From GCA-2786165 sp964625775 (lineage in GTDB: Bacteria > Pseudomonadota > Gammaproteobacteria > Legionellales > Legionellaceae): a stretch of DNA of 61,725 bases. The position numbers were made by a program, and so were the translations under genes. Of this stretch, positions 16,471 to 25,260 are shown in pieces. The stretch covers positions 1 to 61,725 of the forward strand of contig CAZVEH010000007.1 in assembly GCA_964625775.1 (NCBI GenBank), written 5' to 3'. The notes under the pieces are model-generated. The model saw only the letters and a list, made by a program, of their open reading frames with translations. It searched no databases and had not been told where the DNA came from. How positions within the stretch are numbered: the first letter of the stretch is position 1; each line of letters begins with the position of its first letter.

Positions 16471-17079
16471 ATGAGCTTTAATCGATCTGACGCTGAATTA
16501 TTAGGTAAGGGACTGGCTGGGCTGACAATAGTAGGAACTACCATTGGGGGTTATTCAAGAGTTAGCGCTATGACCTTGGGCGCAACGGTTCCTGTGGTTT
16601 TCGGTTCCATGCTCGGTATTCTTTTATTAACCCCCGCTACAAATTACCTCTCAAATCGAATTAATGGGTCTTATGTGGTTCAACGTAAATATTGTCATTT
16701 CGCATTACAAGCTGCTTCATGGACATTAGGTTCGTTGATTGGTTTGGCCGTAACCAGTGTGTTCTTTAGCATTGCTGCCAATCCATTTACTTTGCCTGCA
16801 TTGATAGCCGGCGGTGTGAGTGCTGCGGTAATGCTTGCATTGTATGCCATAACACGCGAACAAACGCGCACGTATGATAGGCTTGGACATAGAGTCAATT
16901 CGTACTTAGGAACACAGGCATCTGAAATGATACCAAAAGGACGCCAAATAATAAGAGATTCTGTGCGTTTATGTGCGGGTAGTAGTGCCGCAGTTTATGA
17001 CGAAGCGGGAGTAGGCATATCTGGACAACGCAGCAGGGCGATAAACCAAGAACCTACAACCCCAACGAGAAGTTTTTAG
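16471..17079 (+). CDS. Small hydrophobic membrane protein of unknown function
   Basis: This is a 202-residue protein with about four hydrophobic segments in two pairs (LAGLTIVGTTIGG and VPVVFGSMLGILLLTP; then ASWTLGSLIGLAVTSVFF and LPALIAGGVSAAVMLALY). A polar tail follows (residues about 135-202) with Arg/Ser/Thr-rich stretches. The start at 16471 is supported by GAAG eight bases upstream and by the promoter position. I recognise no family. Paired hairpin-like membrane segments with a soluble tail recall membrane-inserted effectors of intracellular bacteria, but that is only inference. It stands alone between divergent glnA and gspF. Confidence 0.6.
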   Translation: MSFNRSDAELLGKGLAGLTIVGTTIGGYSRVSAMTLGATVPVVFGSMLGILLLTPATNYLSNRINGSYVVQRKYCHFALQAASWTLGSLIGLAVTSVFFSIAANPFTLPALIAGGVSAAVMLALYAITREQTRTYDRLGHRVNSYLGTQASEMIPKGRQIIRDSVRLCAGSSAAVYDEAGVGISGQRSRAINQEPTTPTRSF

Positions 17080-17094
17080 ACATAAGGTCATCAA

Positions 17095-17137
17095 GCAGTG
17101 GGGATTAAAAGCCATCGTCTTTGATCCCCTCATCTGC
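17095..17137. other. Hairpin after the small membrane protein gene
   Basis: Nested arms GCAG/CTGC, GGGGAT/ATCCCC and AAAG/CTTT form a 43-nt stem-loop 15 bases after the stop. There is no T-run after it, so it is either a poor terminator or a repeat element. Confidence 0.45.
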
Positions 17138-17258
17138 TCTGGATATTTGAAAACCAATGAAAACAACCTTTTAGGCTCTAAGCCGCTTCATAATCAGTGA
17201 CTATTTCTTACTGATAGCATACACTAAATCTCTGCATATCATTTTTGGTTTATTTGAA

Positions 17259-18458
17259 ATGGGCGCCTTTCAATATCAGGCCTTAAAAAAAACAGGTGGA
17301 CAAACCAAAGGCGTGATCGAGGCGGATTCTGAACGACACGCACGACAGCTTTTACGTGAGCAAGGTTTGATTCCCACTGCAGTTCAAGTGTATAAAAAAT
17401 CAATTCGCTCCAAAAACAATGACAAACTGCGTCCGTCGCACTTGGCTTTGTTTACCCGACAATTGGCCACCCTACTTGCTGCAGGCATCCCCATTGATGA
17501 AGCCTTGCGTGGTGTTGCCGATCAATCTGAATTAGAAAGCACACGACGTTTGGTGATTGGCGTACGAGCAAAAGTCATGGAAGGTTACGGTCTTGCGCAA
17601 GCCATGGCCGAATATCCCCACGCTTTTCCAGAACTTTATCGAGCCACACTGGCAGCTGGCGAGCAAACCGGTCGGCTTGATCTGGTTTTAGAAAAACTAG
17701 CAGATTATACAGAAAATCAACAAACGATCCGTCAAAAAATTCAACAAGCCCTTATTTACCCCACTTTGATGATCATCATTTCCGTCACCATCATCAGTTT
17801 TTTATTGGCTTTTGTCGTGCCGGACATTGTAGGCGTTTTTGCCAGTTCGGGACAAACATTACCGGGCATGACGGTGATCTTAATTGCCATGAGTAATTTC
17901 ATCAAAACAGATGGGCTCTATGTGATCCTACTGCTGATCGGTTTAGGGTTTCTGTTCAAACGTAGCTTGAAAAATCCTCGTACCCAATTAAAATGGCATC
18001 ACCTTATTTTAAAAATGCCGCTGATTGCATTTATGGTCAAAACCGTGAATGTGGCCCGCTATATTCACACGTTTGGAATTTTATTTTCTGCAGGTGGCAG
18101 TGTCTTAGAAACCATGCGAGTTTCCTCTAGTTTGATCAGTAATTTGGTCATGCGCCAAGCTTTCGATGAAGCCACATCGGCTGTTAAAGAAGGCACAGCC
18201 ATCCATGTGGCTTTGAAAAAAACCACCTTTTTGCGGCCTATGGCCTTGCACCTTATTGCAAGTGGTGAAAAAAGTGGTCAACTTGCCATCATGATGGAAC
18301 GCGCTGCGGATCATTTGGATAATGAGGTCAAACGCTTGATCGATTCGGCATTGACCTTATTGGAACCCATCATCATACTATTGATGGGCGGTGTGGTTTT
18401 GTTTATCGTCTTATCAACATTATTACCGATTTTTTCAATGGAACAATTGGTATCTTAG
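17259..18458 (+). CDS. gspF: Type II secretion inner-membrane platform protein GspF
   Basis: This 399-residue polytopic protein has two homologous GspF/PilC cytoplasmic domains: RQLATLLAAGIPIDEAL with LAAGEQTGRLD, then HTFGILFSAGGSVLETM with IASGEKSGQL. Membrane helices lie near 165-190, 215-235 and 370-395. It anchors the secretion ATPase and pseudopilus assembly. It is the first gene of gspFGHIJK. The ATPase GspE and secretin GspD are not in the window. The order matches Legionella lspFGHIJK. Confidence 0.95.
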   Translation: MGAFQYQALKKTGGQTKGVIEADSERHARQLLREQGLIPTAVQVYKKSIRSKNNDKLRPSHLALFTRQLATLLAAGIPIDEALRGVADQSELESTRRLVIGVRAKVMEGYGLAQAMAEYPHAFPELYRATLAAGEQTGRLDLVLEKLADYTENQQTIRQKIQQALIYPTLMIIISVTIISFLLAFVVPDIVGVFASSGQTLPGMTVILIAMSNFIKTDGLYVILLLIGLGFLFKRSLKNPRTQLKWHHLILKMPLIAFMVKTVNVARYIHTFGILFSAGGSVLETMRVSSSLISNLVMRQAFDEATSAVKEGTAIHVALKKTTFLRPMALHLIASGEKSGQLAIMMERAADHLDNEVKRLIDSALTLLEPIIILLMGGVVLFIVLSTLLPIFSMEQLVS

Positions 18459-18470
18459 GAGAATACAGCA

Positions 18471-18893
18471 ATGAAACAGTTACAGCGCGGTTTTTCATTA
18501 ATTGAAATCATGGTGGTGGTCGTCATATTGGGTATTTTAGCGGCCTTGGTGGTTCCAAAAATCATCAGCAGACCCGATGAAGCGCGCGTGGTGAAAGCCA
18601 AACAAGATGTATTGGCCATTCAAAATGCTTTGGAATTATATAAGCTTGATAATGGTTTTTACCCTAGCACCGACCAAGGATTGTTGGCTCTGGTTGAAAA
18701 ACCCAGCAGTAGCCCGATACCTCGTGATTGGAAAGCTTATTTGAAAACAGTACCCAAAGATCCTTGGGGACGTGACTATATTTATTTAAATCCGGGTCAG
18801 CATAGCGATATTGATGTCTATACCAATGGTGCAGATGGCCAACCCGGCGGTGAAGGCGTCAATGCAGATATTGGCAATTGGAATGCAGGATAA
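18471..18893 (+). CDS. gspG: Major pseudopilin GspG
   Basis: This 140-residue prepilin has a short leader (MKQLQRG) cut before F by the PilD/GspO peptidase, the FSLIEIMVVVVILGILAALV helix with E at +5, and the GspG C-terminal calcium-loop region (PKDPWGRDYIYLNPG, IDVYTNGADGQPGGEG). It forms the pseudopilus shaft. It starts 12 bases after gspF with a good AGGAG. Confidence 0.96.
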   Translation: MKQLQRGFSLIEIMVVVVILGILAALVVPKIISRPDEARVVKAKQDVLAIQNALELYKLDNGFYPSTDQGLLALVEKPSSSPIPRDWKAYLKTVPKDPWGRDYIYLNPGQHSDIDVYTNGADGQPGGEGVNADIGNWNAG

Positions 18894-18908
18894 AGGGATG
18901 ATGCTCAG

Positions 18909-19400
18909 ATGAGTGCTCATCCCCCATGCTGCCAACGGGGCTTTACATTAATTGAAATTCTGGTGGTCATTCTGATCATCAGCATTACCTTAGGCTTTGC
19001 CTTGATGGCGTTTGGTGATTTTGGGGAGCACCGTAAAATTCGTAGTGCTGCCGAAGGGTTTTCAGAGTTTGCAGAGCTCGTTCATGAACGAGCTCTATTA
19101 GAATCTAGTACGCTGAGGCTACAGTTGACCCAATCTGGCTACAGCGTTCAACGCTTAAACCCTGAGCATAAATGGCAATCCTTACAAGCATCTATGTATC
19201 GTCTACATCCCCTGCCCTCCAAAACTCTTGTTTCCGTAGCTTCAGGGAGTTCTAAAATCGATCAATTGATGATTATCATGAGTGCTACCGGGGACATGAC
19301 GCCGTTTAAAGTCTATTTTGGTTCCGCATCACAGGCTCGACTGGCGTCCATTACAGGCAAAGAAAATGGGACGATTTTTTTTCAGAAGGAAGGAATGTGA
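18909..19400 (+). CDS. gspH: Minor pseudopilin GspH
   Basis: This 163-residue prepilin has an atypical Cys-containing leader (MSAHPPCCQRG), then FTLIEILVVILIISITLGFA. The globular domain is poorly conserved, as is usual for GspH; position in the operon supports the call. Its stop overlaps the gspI GTG start. Confidence 0.87.
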   Translation: MSAHPPCCQRGFTLIEILVVILIISITLGFALMAFGDFGEHRKIRSAAEGFSEFAELVHERALLESSTLRLQLTQSGYSVQRLNPEHKWQSLQASMYRLHPLPSKTLVSVASGSSKIDQLMIIMSATGDMTPFKVYFGSASQARLASITGKENGTIFFQKEGM

Positions 19401-19774
19401 TCAAATCATTCACCCCTCAGCGCGGATTTACTTTAATTGAAGTATTACTGGCCTTGATGGTCATTGCTATTGGGTTAACAACTTTATTAAAAACCATGGC
19501 CCAAAATATCCATTCCACCCAACATTTGAAAGACAAATCGGTGCAACATATCGTCGCAATGTCTGCTCTGGCTGATATCCAATCCAACACCGTACCCGCT
19601 TCTCTTAACCATGAGGTCACGCGCACCACGCTTATATTGGGACATACTTGGTATTGGCGCGCGAAAGTAATACCAACTCCCGTGAAGTCCATGCAACAAA
19701 TTACGGTCAGTGCAAGCCCTAAGCAAACTGGGCCTTTTACCAATCAATTGATTGGTTATCGGTATGTGCCATGA
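19397..19774 (+). CDS. gspI: Minor pseudopilin GspI
   Basis: This is a 125-residue prepilin with leader MIKSFTPQRG and helix FTLIEVLLALMVIAIGLTTL. The C-terminal part is short and ends LIGYRYVP. It begins with GTG, overlapping the gspH stop (GTGA), with AGAAGGAAGG just upstream. It forms the pseudopilus tip with GspJ and GspK. Confidence 0.9.
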   Translation: MIKSFTPQRGFTLIEVLLALMVIAIGLTTLLKTMAQNIHSTQHLKDKSVQHIVAMSALADIQSNTVPASLNHEVTRTTLILGHTWYWRAKVIPTPVKSMQQITVSASPKQTGPFTNQLIGYRYVP

Positions 19775-20379
19775 AACAACGCGGGTTTACCTTAATCGAG
19801 ATTGTCGTAGCCCTTGGTATCTTCGCTATCATCGCCTCGCTCACCGCTTATGTGCTGATCCAAGCTTTTGAAACCGATGAACGACTTAAACGCCAATCTG
19901 TGCGTTTACACCATCTCGATATCGCAGTGACGACCATGCGACGCGAAACCGAACAAATCATCAGTCGACCTGTGCGCGGAGGCGGTCAATCTTTAATTCC
20001 AGCCTTTATCGGCCACGCCGATGGCGTAGAATTTACCCGCAGCGGCGCCATCAATCCGGGCGCATCCGAACAACGATCGACCTTAAAGCGTACCGCTTAT
20101 TTGTGTTATGGTAAAAAGCTGATTCGTCGATCATGGACCTTATTGGATGCACCCGATCGCAGGCAATATCATGATGCGGTACTCTTTGACCAACTGAAAT
20201 CCTGTGGATTTACTTATACAAACTACAAACGTCAAAGTCGTCCAGAATGGATCATCAGGCCCAAAAGCAAAAGCCTGCGCAACCCAAGCATTCCGATCAG
20301 TATGACTTGTCATCTCAACTTTGAAACATGGGGTCAATTAGACATTGTGTTTCCAATACCGGTAGGATTGTATGGCTAA
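19771..20379 (+). CDS. gspJ: Minor pseudopilin GspJ
   Basis: This 202-residue prepilin has the very short leader MKQRG and helix FTLIEIVVALGIFAIIASL. The motif RRETEQIISRPVRG with a later GVEFTRSGAINPG is typical of GspJ. It overlaps gspI by four bases and gspK by eight, so translation is tightly coupled. Confidence 0.92.
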   Translation: MKQRGFTLIEIVVALGIFAIIASLTAYVLIQAFETDERLKRQSVRLHHLDIAVTTMRRETEQIISRPVRGGGQSLIPAFIGHADGVEFTRSGAINPGASEQRSTLKRTAYLCYGKKLIRRSWTLLDAPDRRQYHDAVLFDQLKSCGFTYTNYKRQSRPEWIIRPKSKSLRNPSIPISMTCHLNFETWGQLDIVFPIPVGLYG

Positions 20380-21304
20380 AGTCAAAGGAAGTGCATTGTT
20401 AACAGCCCTTTTTATCGTGACTTTAGTGGCGATCATAGCCACTGCTATCAGTGTAAGAATCAGAAATGATATCCAACGTATACAACTGATTGATAGCACA
20501 GATCGATTATATTTGGCCTCGCAAGCTGTTACATTTTGGGCAATGGATCGCATCAAAGATCCAAATCAAAATTTGAACAAAGCCACACCCACGGGAAAAA
20601 TACTAACCTTTCCCGCCACACTGCAGCACATCTATCCCGGAATCAACATCACGGGAGAGTTGTTTGATTTACAAGCGCGATTTAATCTGAACAATCTTTT
20701 TGATAATCGATATCAACCTGTTTTCTCTAATCTATTAGACGCGCTCCATCTACGCGATAATCCCTTTGAACGTAAAGAATGGGTGGATGCTGTGCTCAAT
20801 TGGCTGCAGCCCCCCAAAAACAGCGCGGTACATGATGAATGGCATGATAAGTATGCCAAACAAAAAGCGGGTTATTTTCCCAGTCAAATGCCCATGTATC
20901 ACATCTCTGAATTGCGATTGGTCTATGGCGTCACGGCCAAAGACTATCTAACCTTAGTACCGTTTATCACGGTCTTGCCAGAAACGTCTGCCATCAATAT
21001 CAATACCGCACCCAAAAAAATCATAGTCTCTCTAAGCAACGGTATCAAAGAAAATGATCTTAGTCATGTGCTCACCCAGCGTGCCTCTCAACCCCTGAAA
21101 GATCTTCAAGAAATCGCACCTTTTACAGACAAATATCATATTCCGCCTGAGCTTTTGACACTCGAGAGTCATTATTTTTTAGCTGTTGCGACAACACAAG
21201 CAGGTGATATTACCTTACGCTCTTATACTGTGTTAAAGCGTCAAAAAGGCAAATCCAATGCCTGGCGTGTGAGTATTGTTTCTCAATCTATTAATACTAT
21301 CTAG
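20372..21304 (+). CDS. gspK: Minor pseudopilin GspK
   Basis: This 310-residue tip pseudopilin has the family's non-canonical N-terminus: KGSALLTALFIVTLVAIIAT without the glutamate at +5. The large helical domain includes DLQARFNLNNLFDN, WLQPPKNSAVHDEW (the usual D-D-Y calcium area) and SAININTAPKKIIVSL. It ends the cluster; no gspL or gspM follows. Confidence 0.92.
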   Translation: MAKVKGSALLTALFIVTLVAIIATAISVRIRNDIQRIQLIDSTDRLYLASQAVTFWAMDRIKDPNQNLNKATPTGKILTFPATLQHIYPGINITGELFDLQARFNLNNLFDNRYQPVFSNLLDALHLRDNPFERKEWVDAVLNWLQPPKNSAVHDEWHDKYAKQKAGYFPSQMPMYHISELRLVYGVTAKDYLTLVPFITVLPETSAININTAPKKIIVSLSNGIKENDLSHVLTQRASQPLKDLQEIAPFTDKYHIPPELLTLESHYFLAVATTQAGDITLRSYTVLKRQKGKSNAWRVSIVSQSINTI

Positions 21305-21331
21305 TTGGTTTTATCATTAACCAGAATTTTT
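21305..21331 (+). terminator. Possible terminator of the gsp operon
   Basis: A short stem TGGTT/AACCA is followed by AGAATTTTTAAA right after the gspK stop. The stem is only five base pairs. Confidence 0.35.
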
Positions 21332-21366
21332 AAACATGTTAAACTCATAACACCATTTTAGGTTTA

Positions 21367-21414
21367 TACCACATCCTGAGATCCTCTAAACGACTGCGTC
21401 GTTTTCAGGATGAC
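21367..21414. repeat. Divergent member of the GGATGACG palindromic repeat family
   Basis: It starts TACCACA like the window-end copies, continues with GAGATCC and ends with GGATGACG. The inner stem AAACGAC-TGC-GTCGTTT is different. Arms TCCTGA/TCAGGA enclose it. A further degenerate fragment follows to about 21460. Confidence 0.65.
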
Positions 21415-21545
21415 GGAACACTGCGCTGTTTGGGGAATCTCGGGTCATGCGAGGGACGGTTGATTTGTTATGCGCGCCCAAACTGTTCAATTATATATCT
21501 ATTTCTGTTGTGTTTTAGGTTGCATGGTGATATAATAACCACCTT

Positions 21546-22478
21546 ATGAAAATTAAAAACATTATAGTGATCACTGGTGTACTGGGTTTGGCGGCAGCAG
21601 GCTTTCAATTATGGAAGATCAAGCCTCCAATAGCGTCAAACATCCTTGCAAAGGAGCCAGTTTACGCAAAAAGTAGAGCTTTTTCAGTCTTAGCCGGCTG
21701 GAATCAAGCCGATCTTAAGCCTTCATTGTTGGCGTTTCGTAACTCTTGCAAAGTCTTTTTAAAACAAAACCCTGAAAGAAACGTGGGAAATGCCCATTTT
21801 TCATTAAAAGCCAAAGACTGGCAACCTGCTTGTCGAGCGGCGATGCAAATCAATGAGCATTCTGAGCATAGAGTCAGGGCATTTTTCCAATCTTGGTTCA
21901 AACCTGTTGCCGTGATCGGTCATAAACCCACCAAAGGCACATTCACTGGCTATTATGCTGCTACGATTGCCGGCAGCAGGCAGCAATCAAGTAAGTACAC
22001 TATTCCGATTTACGACCATAATAAAGTCCTTGCATGGGTTGCTTCTCGCAAAGATCGTGCCACTTTGATCACGGAAGGTTCTGCCATCCTCACCTTTGCA
22101 GATGGCTCACAAATGGCCATAGAATACCTCAAAGGAAGTGCGAGTCACCCATCTTTTCGCGAAACACCTGATCATGAGTTTCATGGCGCTCAAGATGTGG
22201 CATTAAGCCCCGGTTATTCTTTAGCGATTGATCGCAAATGGATTCCTTTGGGCACACCATTATGGCTAATGACCACAGTTCGTGAAGATTTTTCATCCAA
22301 GCAAAAAGCCAAACCCTTTCATCGCCTGATGATTGCCCAAGATATTGGCAGCGCCATTCGTGGGGCAGTCCGCGGTGATATGTATTGGGGACCGGGTAAA
22401 AAAGCCACTGCCGTTGCAAATAATATCAAAAATGAAGGATCTTATTGGTTGTTATTGCCTAAAACAGCGCATATTTGA
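21546..22478 (+). CDS. Short MltA-like lytic transglycosylase
   Basis: This 310-residue protein has the MltA entry motif GTFTGYYAATIAGSRQQS and an intact C-terminal 3D domain: LSPGYSLAIDRKWIPLGTPLWL, then LMIAQDIGSAIRGAVRGDMYWGPG with the catalytic-type Asp, and a WLLLP end. MltA enzymes cleave the glycan strand with a 1,6-anhydro product. Two features are odd. The N-terminal segment (NIIVITGVLGLAAAGFQLW) has no lipobox Cys, so it is a signal anchor rather than a lipoprotein. The central part that usually carries the QGSG motif is much reduced. Product AnhMurNAc would feed AnmK, encoded 2 kb away. Confidence 0.85.
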   Translation: MKIKNIIVITGVLGLAAAGFQLWKIKPPIASNILAKEPVYAKSRAFSVLAGWNQADLKPSLLAFRNSCKVFLKQNPERNVGNAHFSLKAKDWQPACRAAMQINEHSEHRVRAFFQSWFKPVAVIGHKPTKGTFTGYYAATIAGSRQQSSKYTIPIYDHNKVLAWVASRKDRATLITEGSAILTFADGSQMAIEYLKGSASHPSFRETPDHEFHGAQDVALSPGYSLAIDRKWIPLGTPLWLMTTVREDFSSKQKAKPFHRLMIAQDIGSAIRGAVRGDMYWGPGKKATAVANNIKNEGSYWLLLPKTAHI

Positions 22479-22522
22479 TACTATCGCGGCCTCATTTCAG
22501 CACCAACTGTTTGGATACCTAT

Positions 22523-24154
22523 ATGAGTAACGATCAAAGAGAGTTAGAAAAATATCTCAAAAGTTGTCTAGCGATTATCGCTGCTACAAATGAAGCGAAA
22601 TTTATTGCGGCAAAAATGAGCGATGAAGACATAGAAAAAGAACTGCAACGTACTATAGGAAAAAGATATTTTCAAAAACGAGCACGATTTAGCGCCGCCT
22701 TTTTACATCAGTTTGATATCGAATTTATGACAAGAGTTCGCACTGAAGATTTAAAGCAGTTTGGCTATGATGCAAGGATAAAATATTATGATTTACTCGA
22801 TAGAATCTTGCTAATCCCTAATGCTTTAGACTTTGTAAATGAGCATCCGCTATTTGTTGATACATTTAAAACTGGTGTTATAAAATTTAGTCATTTATTT
22901 AACAAACCATCTAAAATACTTGCGCTGATTCTTACGCCAGCCTGCATAACAGCCTTACAACAAAGCATCATTTCTATTCACCACCTTAAAAATAATCCAC
23001 ACATTATATTGGAATCGTTACTTCAACCAAATTCATTAGAGGCATTAACATCCAACGGTCAATCTTATCAAAAATTCTTTATAGAACTGGAACAGAATAA
23101 AACTTCGTTTTCAAGTCGATCATTAGCCATGATATGTACAGCAGAGAGTATTAAAGCGATATTTTCCTTGTTAATCAACTTCGAAACATTAAGAGATGTA
23201 CAACAAAAATTTCCAAATAGACTTCAGTACCTCCTATCATCAGAAATATTAGCTGTGTATGGAACAAACAAATATTTTGATTTCAAGACTTTAAAAGATT
23301 ACCCGAGCTGCGACCTTGAAATATTGTGCCTACTGCTAACAGCACCTGGATTCTTGACAGTTGTGCTTTCTGAGTCTTGCGATGTCGATTTCAAATTTAT
23401 CTTGAAGACTATAATGATCAACCATCATAAAAGTAGCCGAATGTTTTCTGAGGAGGGTGCGAATGCCATTACACAAGAAAAGCTATCTATAAGAAAATTG
23501 AGTGCAATGTCTGAAGAAACGCTTTTTTTTGTCCTTAGTGCTTCGAATGCGAGATGTTTTGGCATATTGATACATAATGGAATTTTTAATCACTCAGACA
23601 ATATATACACTTCTTCAAAAAAAGACTTGGAACGCATGCTGAATCCAGCTTATGTCGAATGCTGTCTAAAGCTAAAAAAATCCGGCGTATTAGACGACTT
23701 ACCTGAAAATGAACGAGATACAAATCCAGTGGCTTATGGGCTGCTTAAGCACATTAATTTTGATGCACTTATGACCGAAATTTCACGTGTTAAAGCACGC
23801 TTCCATGAAAAAGATAAGGCTTCTCGGGCTAAAAAAACAGCTTCAGAAACGCTAGAACGAGGCTTTCACGATGCGAGACAGCGTTTTGTTGACTCTGTTG
23901 ATCCTCTAAAGGATTACGCACAGCTTCTCGAGGCTTGCAAGACAGTCATTTGTCAATCCAAGCCAGAATTGGCAAAACATCGCGGGTGGAAAAAGATCGG
24001 AGCGGATCTGATAAATTTCATGATTGCATGTATCAACCTCATCTTACCCCTTGGTTTTCGTTTCAATTTGTTTGATAATAAAGCAATAAGCTTGCAACAA
24101 ATAGAAAGTTTAGAGCGGACAATCGAACACATCCCTTTGCCACACTGCACCTAG
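22523..24154 (+). CDS. Large helical protein of unknown function with HRGWKxI C-terminal module
   Basis: This is a 543-residue, strongly helical, Lys/Leu-rich protein without signal peptide. I recognise no catalytic motif. The last 80 residues read LLEACKTVICQSKPELAKHRGWKKIG, then a hydrophobic stretch (INFMIACINLILPLGFRF) and ISLQQIESLERTIEHI. I recall the same layout (ACK..I, then HRGWK, a hydrophobic pair, then an S/T-x-Q-x-hL helix) from the C-termini of Legionella-type effector candidates, but this is from memory and unverified. The ATG at 22523 is preferred over 22475, which overlaps mltA. Base composition is more AT-rich than its neighbours. It ends 17 bases from anmK, convergently. 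Confidence 0.65.
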   Translation: MSNDQRELEKYLKSCLAIIAATNEAKFIAAKMSDEDIEKELQRTIGKRYFQKRARFSAAFLHQFDIEFMTRVRTEDLKQFGYDARIKYYDLLDRILLIPNALDFVNEHPLFVDTFKTGVIKFSHLFNKPSKILALILTPACITALQQSIISIHHLKNNPHIILESLLQPNSLEALTSNGQSYQKFFIELEQNKTSFSSRSLAMICTAESIKAIFSLLINFETLRDVQQKFPNRLQYLLSSEILAVYGTNKYFDFKTLKDYPSCDLEILCLLLTAPGFLTVVLSESCDVDFKFILKTIMINHHKSSRMFSEEGANAITQEKLSIRKLSAMSEETLFFVLSASNARCFGILIHNGIFNHSDNIYTSSKKDLERMLNPAYVECCLKLKKSGVLDDLPENERDTNPVAYGLLKHINFDALMTEISRVKARFHEKDKASRAKKTASETLERGFHDARQRFVDSVDPLKDYAQLLEACKTVICQSKPELAKHRGWKKIGADLINFMIACINLILPLGFRFNLFDNKAISLQQIESLERTIEHIPLPHCT

Positions 24155-24171
24155 ATTAGCAACGGGGAGCC

Positions 24172-25260
24172 CTAGATCCGGTAAATTGCACCCAATATGG
24201 CTGGTTTGCCCGCGCCCGTAATGTGGCTCAAATCCAGACGAGTTGCTGTCAAACTTTGGTGTGCCAACCACGCGAACATCATGGCTTCTAAAAAATCGGG
24301 ATCAACGCCTAAATCTTGGGTATTTAGCACCTTAACTTGTGGCAAAAGAGTACGTAACTCATGTAACAAAGCCGTATTATGCGCCCCACCCCCACAAAGA
24401 GCGACGCATTGTACCGCACGAGGGGTAGTTAAAATAGCATCAACTGTGGTTTGCGCGGTTAATGCCAACAAGCTGGCTTGTACGTCTTGTGGCGCATAGT
24501 TTGGCTTCAAAAAAGCCTGTAGCCAGTCTATAGAAAAATAAGATTTACAGATGCTTTTAGGGGGTTCTAATTTAAAATAATCATCTGCCAACATGGCAGA
24601 AAGCAATTCGGGAATAACCTCCCCACTAGACGCGTATGCACCACCTGCATCAAAGCTTTGGTGTTTGTGTAATTGTATCCATGCGTCCATCAAACAATTC
24701 CCAGGACCTGTATCATATCCAGAAGTAGGCGCATCTTTAGATATAAAAGTGACATTGGCGATCCCGCCCATATTCACAACCGCTAGTGCAGGGTGACCAC
24801 CCGCAAATAATGCCTGATGATAGAGAGGCGCAAACGGTGCACCTTGTCCTCCAATGACCATATCTCTGGTTCTAAAATCAGCGACCACTGTGAGACCGGT
24901 CAACTCTGAAATCGTATGCGGACATCCTAATTGAATCGTGTAAGGGATATGCGCAGCAGCATCATGAGAGATGGTTTGGCCATGGCTGCCAATGGCTGTG
25001 ACGTCGTGTACGCTGAGCTTGGTCAATCGCAATAAATCATTCGCAGCCGCAGCAAATTGCCGGCCTAGTAACGTATGTAATTGCCACAAATAAGCAGGTG
25101 TGACCGCCATGCCAGTGGCAATCGCCATCAGTTGGTCACGCACTTCTGTATCGTAAGGTCGTGTCAAGCCCCCTATCAATCTATGCGTTTCTACGTCAAT
25201 CAAAGCCGCATCTATACCATCCATACTGGTGCCGGACATCAAGCCCATATAGATCGTCAT
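24172..25260 (-). CDS. anmK: Anhydro-N-acetylmuramic acid kinase
   Basis: This 362-residue ASKHA-fold kinase opens and phosphorylates 1,6-anhydro-MurNAc from cell-wall turnover to MurNAc-6-phosphate. Motifs: GLMSGTSMDGIDAALID (phosphate loop), IGSHGQTISHD, VADFRTRDMVIGGQGAPFAPLYH, GGIANVTF, YDTGPGNCLMDAW and ALCGGGAHNTALL. The ATG at 25260 overlaps the tatD stop (ATGA). It is the last gene of the minus-strand fab-tmk-holB-tatD run. Confidence 0.94.
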   Translation of the reverse strand: MTIYMGLMSGTSMDGIDAALIDVETHRLIGGLTRPYDTEVRDQLMAIATGMAVTPAYLWQLHTLLGRQFAAAANDLLRLTKLSVHDVTAIGSHGQTISHDAAAHIPYTIQLGCPHTISELTGLTVVADFRTRDMVIGGQGAPFAPLYHQALFAGGHPALAVVNMGGIANVTFISKDAPTSGYDTGPGNCLMDAWIQLHKHQSFDAGGAYASSGEVIPELLSAMLADDYFKLEPPKSICKSYFSIDWLQAFLKPNYAPQDVQASLLALTAQTTVDAILTTPRAVQCVALCGGGAHNTALLHELRTLLPQVKVLNTQDLGVDPDFLEAMMFAWLAHQSLTATRLDLSHITGAGKPAILGAIYRI

